64,000 nucleotides of DNA from Cepaea nemoralis (Eukaryota > Mollusca > Gastropoda > Stylommatophora > Helicidae), in the NCBI GenBank assembly GCA_014155875.1, contig JACEFZ010027920.1, positions 62,001 through 126,000 on the forward strand, written 5' to 3'. The position numbers and the translations under genes are program-made. Shown one piece after another: positions 21,012 to 30,264 of the stretch; position 1 is the first letter of the stretch, and every line of letters begins with the position of its first letter. Under the pieces are notes generated by a model, which was not told where the DNA came from, ran no database searches, and worked only from the letters and a program-made list of their open reading frames with translations.

Positions 21012-23385
21012 AGTAAGGTCACAAGTATACACCTGGTATAAATGGAACGATCTAGATACTAAAAGCCAAATTGATTTTATATTAACAAGAAATAACAGAA
21101 AGAGAAATATATTAGATGCAAGAGCAGTGCCCAATTTCAGTATAAACACAGATCATAAAGCAGTCGTTGCCACAATAAGAACCATTAGAAGAAGAAAACA
21201 AAGAGCAGGAAAATACATGCCATGCGAATCAGTAAACTTAAAAAACCTTAAAGACGAGGCAGTAAGGGAAAATTATAAGAAAGAACTAACTGAACTCTTT
21301 GTAAAATTACCTACGGAAAGAAAAACAGTGGAAGAAGAATGGGAGATGTTCAAATCAAGCATTTTAAATACTGCAAAAATAACATGCGGAACCACGAAAA
21401 AACGCAAAACACGGATAAAGAAAATAACAAGTTGGTGGAACGCAGAAGTAAAGAAAGCGGTAAAAGAAAAAAAGGAAAAATATAAAAAGTGGTTGAAGAG
21501 CAAACAGGAATGTGATTACAGAGAATACAGAATAGCGAGAAGACATGTGAGTAGAATAGTAAAGAGGGAAAAACAGAAAGACTGGGAAGAGTATGGAGAA
21601 ACCCTAAATAAAAACTACAAGGAGGCAACCAGAAACTTCTACAAAAAGATAAGTGCAATGCGAACCAGAGGAGAACCCTTTGACCCAACTGAAATAATTA
21701 ACAGCGAAAATGGAGAACCAATAAGTGAACAAAAACAGATCCTAATAAGATGGAAGCAGTATTTTGAACAACTTCTCAACATCCCATCAGATGTCACAGG
21801 AATTCAAGAGACCTACACAGATGTCACCGAGGAACTAGAACCAGACATACTAAAAGAAGAAATTATAGAAGCCATCAGATTAGCCCCATTGAACAAATCA
21901 CCAGGACAGGATGAAATACCAAATGAACTAATTAAAGCAGCAAGGGAAGTAGGAACAGCTTGGCTACATAGACTATTCAACCATGTTTGGGTAGAACAAC
22001 AGACACCACGAGACTGGGGAAACGCCATAATTATCCCAATTTGGAAAAACAAAGGCAGCAAAAGAGATTGCACACAATACAGAGGCATTTCACTGTTGAG
22101 TCATACTGGGAAAATATTTTGCAAAATTCTTGAAAAAAGATTACGAACTACTTTAGAACCCCAGCTAAGCGAAACGCAGCTTGGATTTAGGAAAAACAAA
22201 GGATGCACAGACGCCATTTTTGCTCTTAGACAACTTATAGAAAAATCAATTGAATTCAATGAAACACTCTACTTAGCCTTTGTTGACCAAGAAAAGGCAT
22301 TCGATAGGGTAGATAGAAACAAGCTGTGGGAAATCCTTAAACAATATGGAGTGAGTACACATCTAACAAACCTATGTAGAAGTTTATACAACAACAGTGA
22401 ATGCATAGTGAGAGCAACTGGAGGACACTCAGAACCCTTCACCATAAGATCTGGAGTACGACAAGGTTGTGTCCTGTCCCCTCTCTTGTTCATAACATAT
22501 ATAGACAACATATGTAAAGAAACCAGCCAAGCAGAGACAGCAAGAATACCGCATGACGAGAACACAGAAGAAGAACCATCTGCAAATCTAACCATTAGAG
22601 AACTCCTGTTTGCGGACGACCAAGCACTAATAGCAAAATCAGAAGCTGAATTACAAGACCACATGAATAGTCTAAACGAAATGTGTAGGGAACATAACAT
22701 GAAAATTAGCACAAGCAAAACAGAGGTAATGACTATAACTAAAGAAGAACAAACAGCAACAATTCACCTAAACGAACATCCCTTGAAACAAGTAAAGAGC
22801 TTCAAGTACCTAGGAAGTATAATATCATCAAATGGCAGATCAGAAGACGAGATCGAAAATAGGTGCAATAAGTCAAATCAACTCATTGGACAAATGGCAC
22901 CAATACTAAAGAACAAACATGTATCAATAACTACTAAGAAAGCACTTTACAACACAATCTTCCTACCAACTCTGTGCTACCAATGCCAAACCTGGACAAT
23001 GACAGAAAAAGAGAAAAGAAAAATCACAACAACAGAAATGAGGTTCCTGAGAAGAATACTCAACGTATCAAGAAGAGATAAGATCAGAAATGAAGAAATC
23101 AGGACTAAAGTGGGGGTTAAAGCTGCTCTAGATTTTATTAGAAAGCAGCAAGTCAAATGGTTTGGCCATGCATGTAGGCTACCAGTCAACAGCATGCCAC
23201 AACAAGCAATGATGTACAGACCAGATGGAAACAGAGGAAGAGGCCGACCACGTAAACGTTGGACGGAGGGAATAACAGAATCCATGGGAATGTCGATATA
23301 CGAAGCCCATAACCGGGCACTTTCACGAAGTTTATACTTCACCTCGACACCGCAAGGTACAAGAGGAACATGATGAGATGAGATG
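21012..23385 (+). mobile_element. RTE-type LINE, 5' truncated, recent
   Basis: It begins abruptly inside the endonuclease coding region and ends in GATGAGATGAGATG, a short simple-repeat tail as in RTE elements. AATTAGGTAAC flanks both sides (21001-21011 and 23386-23396). This is compatible with an 11-bp target duplication, although the site is also a boundary of the host tandem repeat. Confidence 0.88.
21013..23373 (+). CDS. LINE ORF2: endonuclease tail, reverse transcriptase, C-terminal domain
   Basis: A single open frame of about 786 codons without an in-frame stop, entered mid-gene. It opens with the last strands of an APE-type endonuclease (TKSQIDFILTRNN, then TDHKAVVATI). After a Lys-rich linker come the RT motifs: NKSPGQDEIPNELIK, YRGISLLSHTGKI, LGFRKNKGCTDAIF, VDQEKAFDRVDR, SGVRQGCVLSPLLF and the catalytic LLFADDQALI. 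It ends with YLGSIISSNGRSEDEI, QVKWFGHACRLP and GRGRPRKRW, typical of the C-terminal end of RTE-like proteins. The catalytic Asp residues (in DQEKAFD and FADD) are intact. There is no true start codon, so it cannot be a complete ORF2. The open frame indicates recent insertion. Confidence 0.9.
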   Translation, partial: VRSQVYTWYKWNDLDTKSQIDFILTRNNRKRNILDARAVPNFSINTDHKAVVATIRTIRRRKQRAGKYMPCESVNLKNLKDEAVRENYKKELTELFVKLPTERKTVEEEWEMFKSSILNTAKITCGTTKKRKTRIKKITSWWNAEVKKAVKEKKEKYKKWLKSKQECDYREYRIARRHVSRIVKREKQKDWEEYGETLNKNYKEATRNFYKKISAMRTRGEPFDPTEIINSENGEPISEQKQILIRWKQYFEQLLNIPSDVTGIQETYTDVTEELEPDILKEEIIEAIRLAPLNKSPGQDEIPNELIKAAREVGTAWLHRLFNHVWVEQQTPRDWGNAIIIPIWKNKGSKRDCTQYRGISLLSHTGKIFCKILEKRLRTTLEPQLSETQLGFRKNKGCTDAIFALRQLIEKSIEFNETLYLAFVDQEKAFDRVDRNKLWEILKQYGVSTHLTNLCRSLYNNSECIVRATGGHSEPFTIRSGVRQGCVLSPLLFITYIDNICKETSQAETARIPHDENTEEEPSANLTIRELLFADDQALIAKSEAELQDHMNSLNEMCREHNMKISTSKTEVMTITKEEQTATIHLNEHPLKQVKSFKYLGSIISSNGRSEDEIENRCNKSNQLIGQMAPILKNKHVSITTKKALYNTIFLPTLCYQCQTWTMTEKEKRKITTTEMRFLRRILNVSRRDKIRNEEIRTKVGVKAALDFIRKQQVKWFGHACRLPVNSMPQQAMMYRPDGNRGRGRPRKRWTEGITESMGMSIYEAHNRALSRSLYFTSTPQGTRGT

Positions 23386-23550
23386 AATTAGGTAACATTG
23401 CATGCTATCTAAACAGGAAATAACACATATCGTGCGTTGCACAATTCCGCAGAATACAAGATACAACTTGCCAGGGTTTAAAGCTAATATAAAGAATGCT
23501 CGTGGTAATTAATTAATATAACTACTAATTAGCGGCCATTTTTATATGCT
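23386..23550 (+). repeat. 165-bp tandem repeat, unit 2
   Basis: Begins AATTAGGTAACATTGCATGC and is followed at 23551 by the start of a further partial unit (AATTAGGTAACGTTGCATTA). Confidence 0.85.
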
Positions 23551-24104
23551 AATTAGGTAACGTTGCATTATATGTAAACATAGATGACATGAGCAATTAG
23601 GCTTCGCTACACCGATTGCAATGATGTATGGTTGCTAGGATGTTCGTGTATGGTTGCTAGGATGTTCATTTAAAAATAAACAAGCTACACTAGTAAGAAC
23701 ATAAATTTTGATAACTTCTGCTATGACCTTGGTTCGGACACGAAAAAAAAGATGTTCAGAGATCTTTTGTGTCAATTTCTGCGTTAATGATCTCGACACT
23801 CAAAGTTGCATATCTTCGCTTCTAATTGACATACATGCATCATCTTGGTACCATTAGATTAGGTTTCTCAAGGCCTATCTTTTGGTGGTGGTCCCATTAG
23901 AAAATGAAAGTGTCTATTCGGACTCCAGCTCGGAATAAACTACTCTGTCTATTCGGAGCTGAACTATCACGTGGTTTTTCCCGGTCCCGGAAACCCCGGG
24001 TGGTCCTGATCACGTGATTTTTCTAGTCACGTGACTTAACGTATGTGACGTCATCGGGACATGAGCATGGCTATGTTATATACTTTTGTTGATTCACAAT
24101 CATA

Positions 24105-24193
24105 TCCTCAGTAGCACAGTGGTAAGTGTCTCTTCCTGATAAGCGGGAGCTGTTGGTTCGATTCCCTGCTGGACGCTTATTTTTTTTTTTTTT
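24105..24193 (+). tRNA. tRNA-like Pol III unit (probably SINE head or tRNA pseudogene)
   Basis: A perfect A box TAGCACAGTGG (24112-24122) and a perfect B box GGTTCGATTCC (24155-24165) stand at tRNA spacing. A T14 run (24180-24193) follows and could act as a Pol III terminator. The anticodon arm can pair, with a GAT-containing loop. The acceptor and T stems pair poorly, so a functional tRNA is doubtful. It may be a SINE promoter. Confidence 0.45.
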
Positions 24194-24760
24194 AATTTTT
24201 CAGCAATTAATTGGGTGCAAGCGACTTTTTAATAAAAAAAATATTAGGAACTATGATTGTGAACAGATGTTTTGTCACTTATATTATCTTATTTATATTA
24301 TATAAAAGTTATCACTTTTTTATGTCTTTCAACACATCTTTCTCATATCTCTGTCTCTCACACTAGCTTCGTTATCTATCTCCCCCCTCTCTCTTTTCAA
24401 CCTGCTTCACATATACCAGGTTTTCCTGCACTTTATGTGCGTAGCATTTCCTTGCTTATTTGTTAATTCATCAGGCCAGTAAGTCGGAAGCCTGGTGTTT
24501 GAATTGCCTAATCATATCTTTCTGAGGCGACGCATATTACTGTCAGCTTGGACCGGAATGATGAGGACATCAATAGCAGGAAATAGTAGGGCGGTAATGT
24601 CAACAAAGATGGAAGCCTGTAAACAGTAAGTGTACAGAAACGCAAGTTAACAATTCTTTAACTCGCATGGGGACACACTATTTTTATTGGGGATACCAAT
24701 CTGGAAAATTATTCTTGATATTTAAACAGCTTCATACTTCAGCTATGTATAAACTACTCC

Positions 24761-24865
24761 TATTCGGACTCCAGCTCGGAATAAACTACTCTGTCTATTC
24801 GGACTCCAGCTCGGAATAAACTACTCTGTCTATTCGGACTCCATCTCGGAATAAACTCTCCCTTA
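24761..24865 (+). repeat. 35-bp minisatellite, 3 units
   Basis: TATTCGGACTCCAGCTCGGA then ATAAACTACTCTGTC repeats at 24761, 24796 and 24831. A single unit and part of another also occur at 23913-23965, just past the foldback element. Confidence 0.9.
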
Positions 24866-24874
24866 GAAAATACT

Positions 24875-25128
24875 CAAATTTAAAAATCTGATGGTTCATG
24901 CTACCACTTAATGAAGCCCTTAACCTTAAGGGATACTTTTTACAATAAATAGTTTGGGACCGTTGTTCGGTAGAGTGCCCAATTTTGTATATAGAGATAC
25001 AGACACTCATAAGTGAACATCTCTGCTTAGAATTGACATATATTGGCATCACTGAGGTACCATAAGAATTGTTTTTTTTTGTTTTTTTCAAGGCTTATCT
25101 ATCTGTGGTGGTCTCATTAGTAAATACT
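24875..25128 (-). repeat. Repeat related to the foldback arms and to the 17.4/54.7 kb core
   Basis: On the minus strand it opens with the arm sequence (ACTAATGAGACCACCAC, TGTCAATTCTAAGC). It continues into the GGTCCCAAACTATTTATTGT core shared with 17341-17425, and ends GAACCATCAGATTT. The similar blocks AATTTGAGTATTTACTAA and AAATTTGAGTATTTTCTAA lie at the two ends and look like a diverged target duplication. This links the three repeat clusters into one family. Confidence 0.6.
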
Positions 25129-25129
25129 C

Positions 25130-25750
25130 AAATTGAAAATCATGATCGCACCTGTATCGTGTAGTATCATTTTGTCACCTCTTAATGCATTTTTACGCTA
25201 TATTTTATAAATTATTCATATTATTTGTGTATTAGATGTCATAACAATGTCTATTATAATAATTTATAATATTAATATTAATAAACATAAAATATTTTTC
25301 TCGGTCATGAAGTGCGGTTTTCGTTTTCCCCTGACTATAGTATAAATAAAGTAAAAGTAAAAGTGTATGTATTGCAGTTGTATTGTAAAGTTATAAATTA
25401 TATATCATTAATTATTAATATTATTTTAACTAATTATAATTAACTAATTGATACTAATATAATATTATTATTAATAATATTATTATTAATAATATTATTT
25501 ATTAATATTTAATATTAATCATAACATAAATAAACAGTTAAATAAGACCAAGCGATTTATACAGTTGTACAGATATTTACCGAGTGATCAATTTCTTTAG
25601 TGTTATAAATGCAGCTGTCTACTAGAAGCCTATTACTTGTTTATTGTTTACACAACGAAAGCAAGTCAACGTCTACGAAACTCACAGAAATCATGTATGT
25701 CCTTACCCTGGCGGCTGGCGTTTATAATATATGACGTGCAAAACTAGAGT
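25130..25750. other. Very AT-rich, no recognised feature
   Basis: Short TAT/ATT runs dominate at 25230-25530. No coding or element end is seen. Confidence 0.5.
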
Positions 25751-25754
25751 GTCG

Positions 25755-26165
25755 GCCCTTGATCAATCAATCTGTTGCCGTCTCCACAACGAAGGTTGGC
25801 TGCAATAAATCTCCAACACTGTCTGTCTCTCGCCTTGATTGTACATCCTGCCAAACTGCTGTTCGTCCATCTCTTGATGTTATCTACCCACTTACATCGT
25901 TGTGTACCTCTTGCCCGTTTGCCCTCAACCTTGCCTTCCAGTCCTATCCATCAATGTGCAATGCCGGTAAGCGTGGGCGGTCATGATTCGCAATCTCACT
26001 CGATCACCAGAGTCGTGGATCAGCTCAGTGTTCTTGTCTCGACCATACCACGTGGCCAGGCCATCCAGACGTATTACTTCTCTGTCTTCCCCTTGTTCTC
26101 TTCCTCTCGATCTTGCCAGTTGTCACTGCTATATATGAATTTTAGTTTTACGTATCTTATCTAGT
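25755..26165 (-). pseudogene. Two LINE C-terminal ends in tandem
   Basis: On the minus strand 26165-25956 reads IRLDGLATWYGRDKNTELIH then DRVRLRIMTAHAYRHCT, a LINE-A-type end. Then 25955-25755 reads GKRARGTQRCKWVDNIKRWT and RDRQCWRFIAANLRCGDGN, a different LINE C-terminus. The latter recurs degraded at 63195-63400. Both are tails only. Confidence 0.65.
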
Positions 26166-26269
26166 GCTTAACCTTTCGGCGCCGCGTTTCTATCCGCAAT
26201 AATCAATAAATTTGCCTCTGATTATATATAGATTGCAGAGCCACACATTCTATGAAAGAATCTCAAGAA

Positions 26270-26480
26270 CAAACAAACAAAAACGAGACGTAGACGGTAA
26301 GCTTTAGTAGAAAACGATCACAAATAACGAAACGGACGTTGCGGTCAAAGCCTTCGCATCACAAAAACAACACCACACACACACACACACACCGACACAA
26401 CTACATAAAAATACTACATGAAAATATAAATATAAAAGTTACTCATCTGTATCCTTAATGTGGACTGAATACGTGAATCG
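26270..26480 (-). mobile_element. Penelope-like 3' end fragment
   Basis: Minus strand carries GCGAAGGCTTTGACCGCAAC and TACGTCTCGTTTTTG, matching the element at 19441-20335. A CA run (26373-26390) lies within it. Confidence 0.6.
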
Positions 26481-26754
26481 TTTTCTCTGCAGTCATATTC
26501 CCTAGACTTCAGTAAGTAGTAGGGCAATACTATTAGTATTACTAGGCCTATACTTCGGACATAATTCGCGAGTTTCTTCCTTTAAAGCAAAGAAGCTCAT
26601 CAAAGCATTACGAGGTTCAGAGCGGAATCGAACTGAGTCTTAATACGGTGATTATTTTCCTTCAGATTAACATCATTTTGGGGCTTATTCCTTTCGTTCC
26701 AAATCAGATGCAGACGATCTGGAAGCCGACAGCCTTGCTGTTTATTTGATGTTA

Positions 26755-26814
26755 TCGGTGTTGATCGTTCAGAAAGCAATGGCAAATTGCTAAACCTAAA
26801 ATTTGCGTAATATA

Positions 26815-26847
<33 letters not shown>

Positions 26848-26915
26848 ACACACACACACACACACAATGCTGGGTTTGAGTGTGACGTCGTCTAAGGGAC
26901 ATACAACTAACTTTT
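26755..26915 (+). mobile_element. SINE family C body with CA repeat
   Basis: GATCGTTCAGAAAGCAATGG then CAAATTGCTAAACC is the family body. A (CA)n run of about 46 bp (26817-26866) replaces part of it, and the tail AATGCTGGGTTTGAGTGTGA follows. Confidence 0.65.
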
Positions 26916-28179
26916 AACAAACATAATTCCGTTCTTACTTTTTTTCCGAATTTGAATTGGAAGATTTGGCATTGCAATCAGATGTTTATGTTTAGAAGTT
27001 ACTTTAAATGTTACATTTCCTTGATGTTTTCTACTATTTTTTGTTAAACTGATTGCATAACATAATCCTTTTTTGTGTGGGTGATTTACATTTGCATCTG
27101 ATTATAATATGATAAGAAAGCAGATTGATTACATCCTCATCAACAGAAGATTTCGAAATGCTTTAAAAGTCACAACTATACCAAAAGCATACTGCTATAG
27201 CGACCAAAGATTAGTCATAAGCAATATACATACACAATAAAAGAAGGTCAAATATACACCAAAAAGCACAAACTTTGATCAATGTGCACTGAATAGTGAG
27301 GAGATGAAAGATACATTCAACTTAGAGGTAAAGAACAGATTTGATGCATTGGCTGAACTGGAAATTTTATTTCATGATGTCAGTGACCAATAGGAAATAT
27401 TGAAGAACTCAATCAGCCAGGCTCAGAAACAACTATCCCAAAGATGAAGATGCAAGAAATGGACGACGGAAGACATCTTAGAACTAATGGAAATAAGAAG
27501 AAAGAACAAAAGTTATCGTGAGAAAGTATGAAGAGATTCACAAGAAAATTAAGAAATTGTGTAAAGAAGCAAAAAAAAAAAAAAGACTGGCTTGAGGAAA
27601 ATTGCAGAGAAATTGAAAACCAACACAATACCCGGAATACCAAATTAATGCACAAAAGAATTAATGGCATCACTAGGAAAATAACATACACATCAACGGG
27701 TTGCCAAAAACCAAAGATGGCAAAATCATAAAAGAATAAGATAAAATTTTTAATGTATGGTCAAATTATGTGAAAGGACCTTAATAATGATACAAGAGAA
27801 CATTATGATAATCTGAATAATAATGAAGGACCATCAATTCTGAGGATGGAGTTTCAGAATGCTCATAACCATCTGTAAACTATCAAAATCGCAACAGAAA
27901 TGATTTATGCCTCAGAAGAATATGGAATAGACCAACCAAGTCACCAGACTACTGAAAACAATATATGATACTGGAGATTTACCTCCTGAATTGTGTAAAT
28001 TAATATGTATAGCAATCCCAAAGAAATAAGGAACTTTGGAATGTGATCAACATCGAACAATAAGCATAATGAGTCACGTCAACAAGATTTTGCTAAGAAT
28101 CATCATGCAAGGAGTAGGGGAGAAATTATAACCTGAGGTAGGGAAAGAACAATGAGGGTTCATAGAAGGCAAAGGCACA

Positions 28180-28228
28180 GGAACGGAGCAATTTGTGGAC
28201 AACCCGTTGCCGTGAAGTTGGAACCGCG

Positions 28229-28260
<32 letters not shown>
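28180..28260 (+). mobile_element. 81-bp insertion with (CTAA)n tail and 9-bp target duplication
   Basis: AAAGGCACA occurs on both sides (28171-28179 and 28261-28269). The insert ends in about eight CTAA repeats (28229-28260), like a short SINE 3' end. It sits inside the LINE-A reverse transcriptase between GKGT and IIAV. Confidence 0.8.
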
Positions 28261-28261
<1 letters not shown>

Positions 28262-28806
28262 AAGGCACAATAATTGCTGTGTAATCGTTGAGAACATTAA
28301 TCGAGCGTTTGATATAGATTAAAAAAAACACACCTGTCTTTGCTTCACTGACTACACAAAGGCTTTCGATAAGGTAAGACATGGCAACGTGCTTAAGATA
28401 CTTACAGATCTACAAATTGATGGAAGAGACCTTAGACTTGTAAAAAACATATATTGAAAACAACAAGCTGCCATAAAAAAAAAAATTGATAATGAAGTAG
28501 GTCAATATCAGCCTATTATGAGAGGTGTGCAATGGGGATGTGTAAAGTCTCCAGGTCGGTTTTTTTTCTATGCAGTGAAAATATTTTTAGAAATTTAGAA
28601 GATATGAGATGAATCACCACTGGGGGACATAACATCAATAGCATTAGATATGCGGATAATACAGTATTGATCGCAGACAATGAACAGGATCTGCAGCATT
28701 TAGTAGATACGGTTATTGTACACAGTGAACAACTAGGCGTAGAAATAAATTGTATGAAGACAGAGATTATGGTCGTCTCTAAGAAGAAATAAATCCCTCA
28801 ATGTAA

Positions 28807-29920
28807 TCTATATCTATAAAACAGAGTGTATGTGGCTTTGTTTGTGTGTTTGTGGGTATTTATGTATTGGATGCGTTCGATAACGGTACATCCGATTGAG
28901 ATGAAATTTTCTACACGTCTTCCTTTCATTCCTGTGCAACCGACTATAATAGTTTCTTAGTGTAAAATTTTCTACTTATTTAATAACATTTACTTTTCCA
29001 TTTTCATTATATAATGTCTATATAACAGGGGGACTTCACTCTAGAAAATTTATTTCAAGGGGCATAACTTTTAATAACATTTCTATATACTTTATAGTCA
29101 TATTGTTGGACTTACTTGCACTATTGTTAAACTCTTTGTCTATAGTTATTTTTAGGCATATGAGTTATAATAAATAATGATATAATCTTTAAGGCATTTT
29201 CAAAGTTTGCATAAAAATAATGCATAATGCATAACATTGTAACCCATCTTTTTCTGCTTAAAGAACTTATCAACTTTCATGTCGGTGATTAAAAACAGTT
29301 TTCATTAAAAATAATGAATGGTATGTGGAAGGACATTCTTTTAAGTTACTGTGCGCCAGGAGCTGGGCGAAACCACGCCGGGTCAGATAGATAGACAGAC
29401 AGACAGATAGTCGCGAACGGAAGCTTATTTGACTACTTATATGAATGAATTAAATGAGATGCTCCCCACCAGGGACTGGGTGGGGCCGGGTCAGACAGAC
29501 AGACAGATAGACAGACAGACAGTCGGGAACGGGAGAGCTTATATGACTACGTATATGAATTAAATGAGATGCTCCCCACCAGGGACTGGGTGAAGCCGGG
29601 CCGGGACAGACAGACAGACAGATAGACAGACAAACAGATAGTCGGGAACGGGAGAGCTTATATGACTACGTATACGAATAAAATGAGATGCTCCCCACCA
29701 GGGACTGGGTGAAGCCGAGTCAGACAGACAGACAGACAGATAGTCGGGAACGGGAGAGCTTATATGACTACTTATATGAATTAAATTAGATGCTCCCCAC
29801 CAGGGACTGGGTGAAGCCGGGCCGGGTCAGCCAGACAGACAGACAAACAAGCAGACAGACAGACTGATAGATAGATAGATCCCCTCCAGAGCCTGGGCGA
29901 AGCCGGGCCGGGTCAGCTAG
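28807..29920 (+). mobile_element. Non-autonomous Helitron, complete
   Basis: Starts TCTATATCTATAAAACAGAG and ends GGGTCAGCTAG, inserted between A (28806) and T (29921), the Helitron target rule. The 5' part has CATCCGATTGAGATGAAATT, as in other Helitron starts. The 3' half has four or five iterated blocks of CCACCAGGGACTGGGTGAAG with GACA runs, about 103-118 bp apart. No Rep/helicase is present. The LINE-A frame reads on across the junction, which proves the borders. Confidence 0.9.
29463..29900 (+). repeat. Tandem pseudo-3'-ends of the Helitron
   Basis: Blocks CTCCCCACCAGGGACTGGGT plus AAGCCGGG plus (GACA)n, with spacers TCGGGAACGGGAGAGCTTAT, recur near 29463, 29572, 29690 and 29793. The last terminal block is at 29880. 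Each resembles the true 3' end but lacks CTAG. Confidence 0.8.
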
Positions 29921-30264
29921 TATACGGATAAATGAGAATATTCCGAAACAAATAAATTGGCCATAATATCTCATGGGAGGTGCCTTGAAGAGATTAGAAT
30001 AAGAATCGCCATGCAATGGTAGCTTTTTGCAAAATGAAAAACATACTAACTAATAACACGATGTCAATTAAACGAGAAATAGAGTGTTGAAGTGCTTCAT
30101 AGAACCTGTACTTTGGTATGGATGTGAAACATGGATGAAAAGCGGGCAACCTGAGAAACATCTAAAGTCAGTGAAAATGTGGTTTCTGAGGAACATGCAA
30201 AGAACACCATGGACAGACAGAAAAACCAATTAGCAAGTTCTACAAGAGGCAAATGAAAGCCGCA

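Larger units (their letters stand above)
20635..23905. mobile_element. Inverted-repeat (foldback-like) element split by an RTE LINE
   Basis: The left arm at about 20670-20795 (TAATGGGACCACCACCAAAA, GGCCTTGAGAAACC, TCTAATGGTACCAAGATGAT, TGTCAATTAGAAGC) recurs as its reverse complement at about 23765-23905. The arms are about 130-150 bp and roughly 90 percent identical. Between them lie two 165-bp direct repeats and, inserted at their boundary, the LINE at 21012-23385. Without the LINE the element is about 0.9 kb and non-coding. A related single arm occurs inverted at 25045-25128. The superfamily is not determined. The sequence just outside the left arm also resembles an element end, so the true ends are uncertain. 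Confidence 0.7.

Noticed and set aside
24105..24193. Functional tRNA-Ile gene
   Set aside because: A and B boxes are perfect, but the acceptor and T stems do not pair, so it is kept only as a tRNA-like unit.
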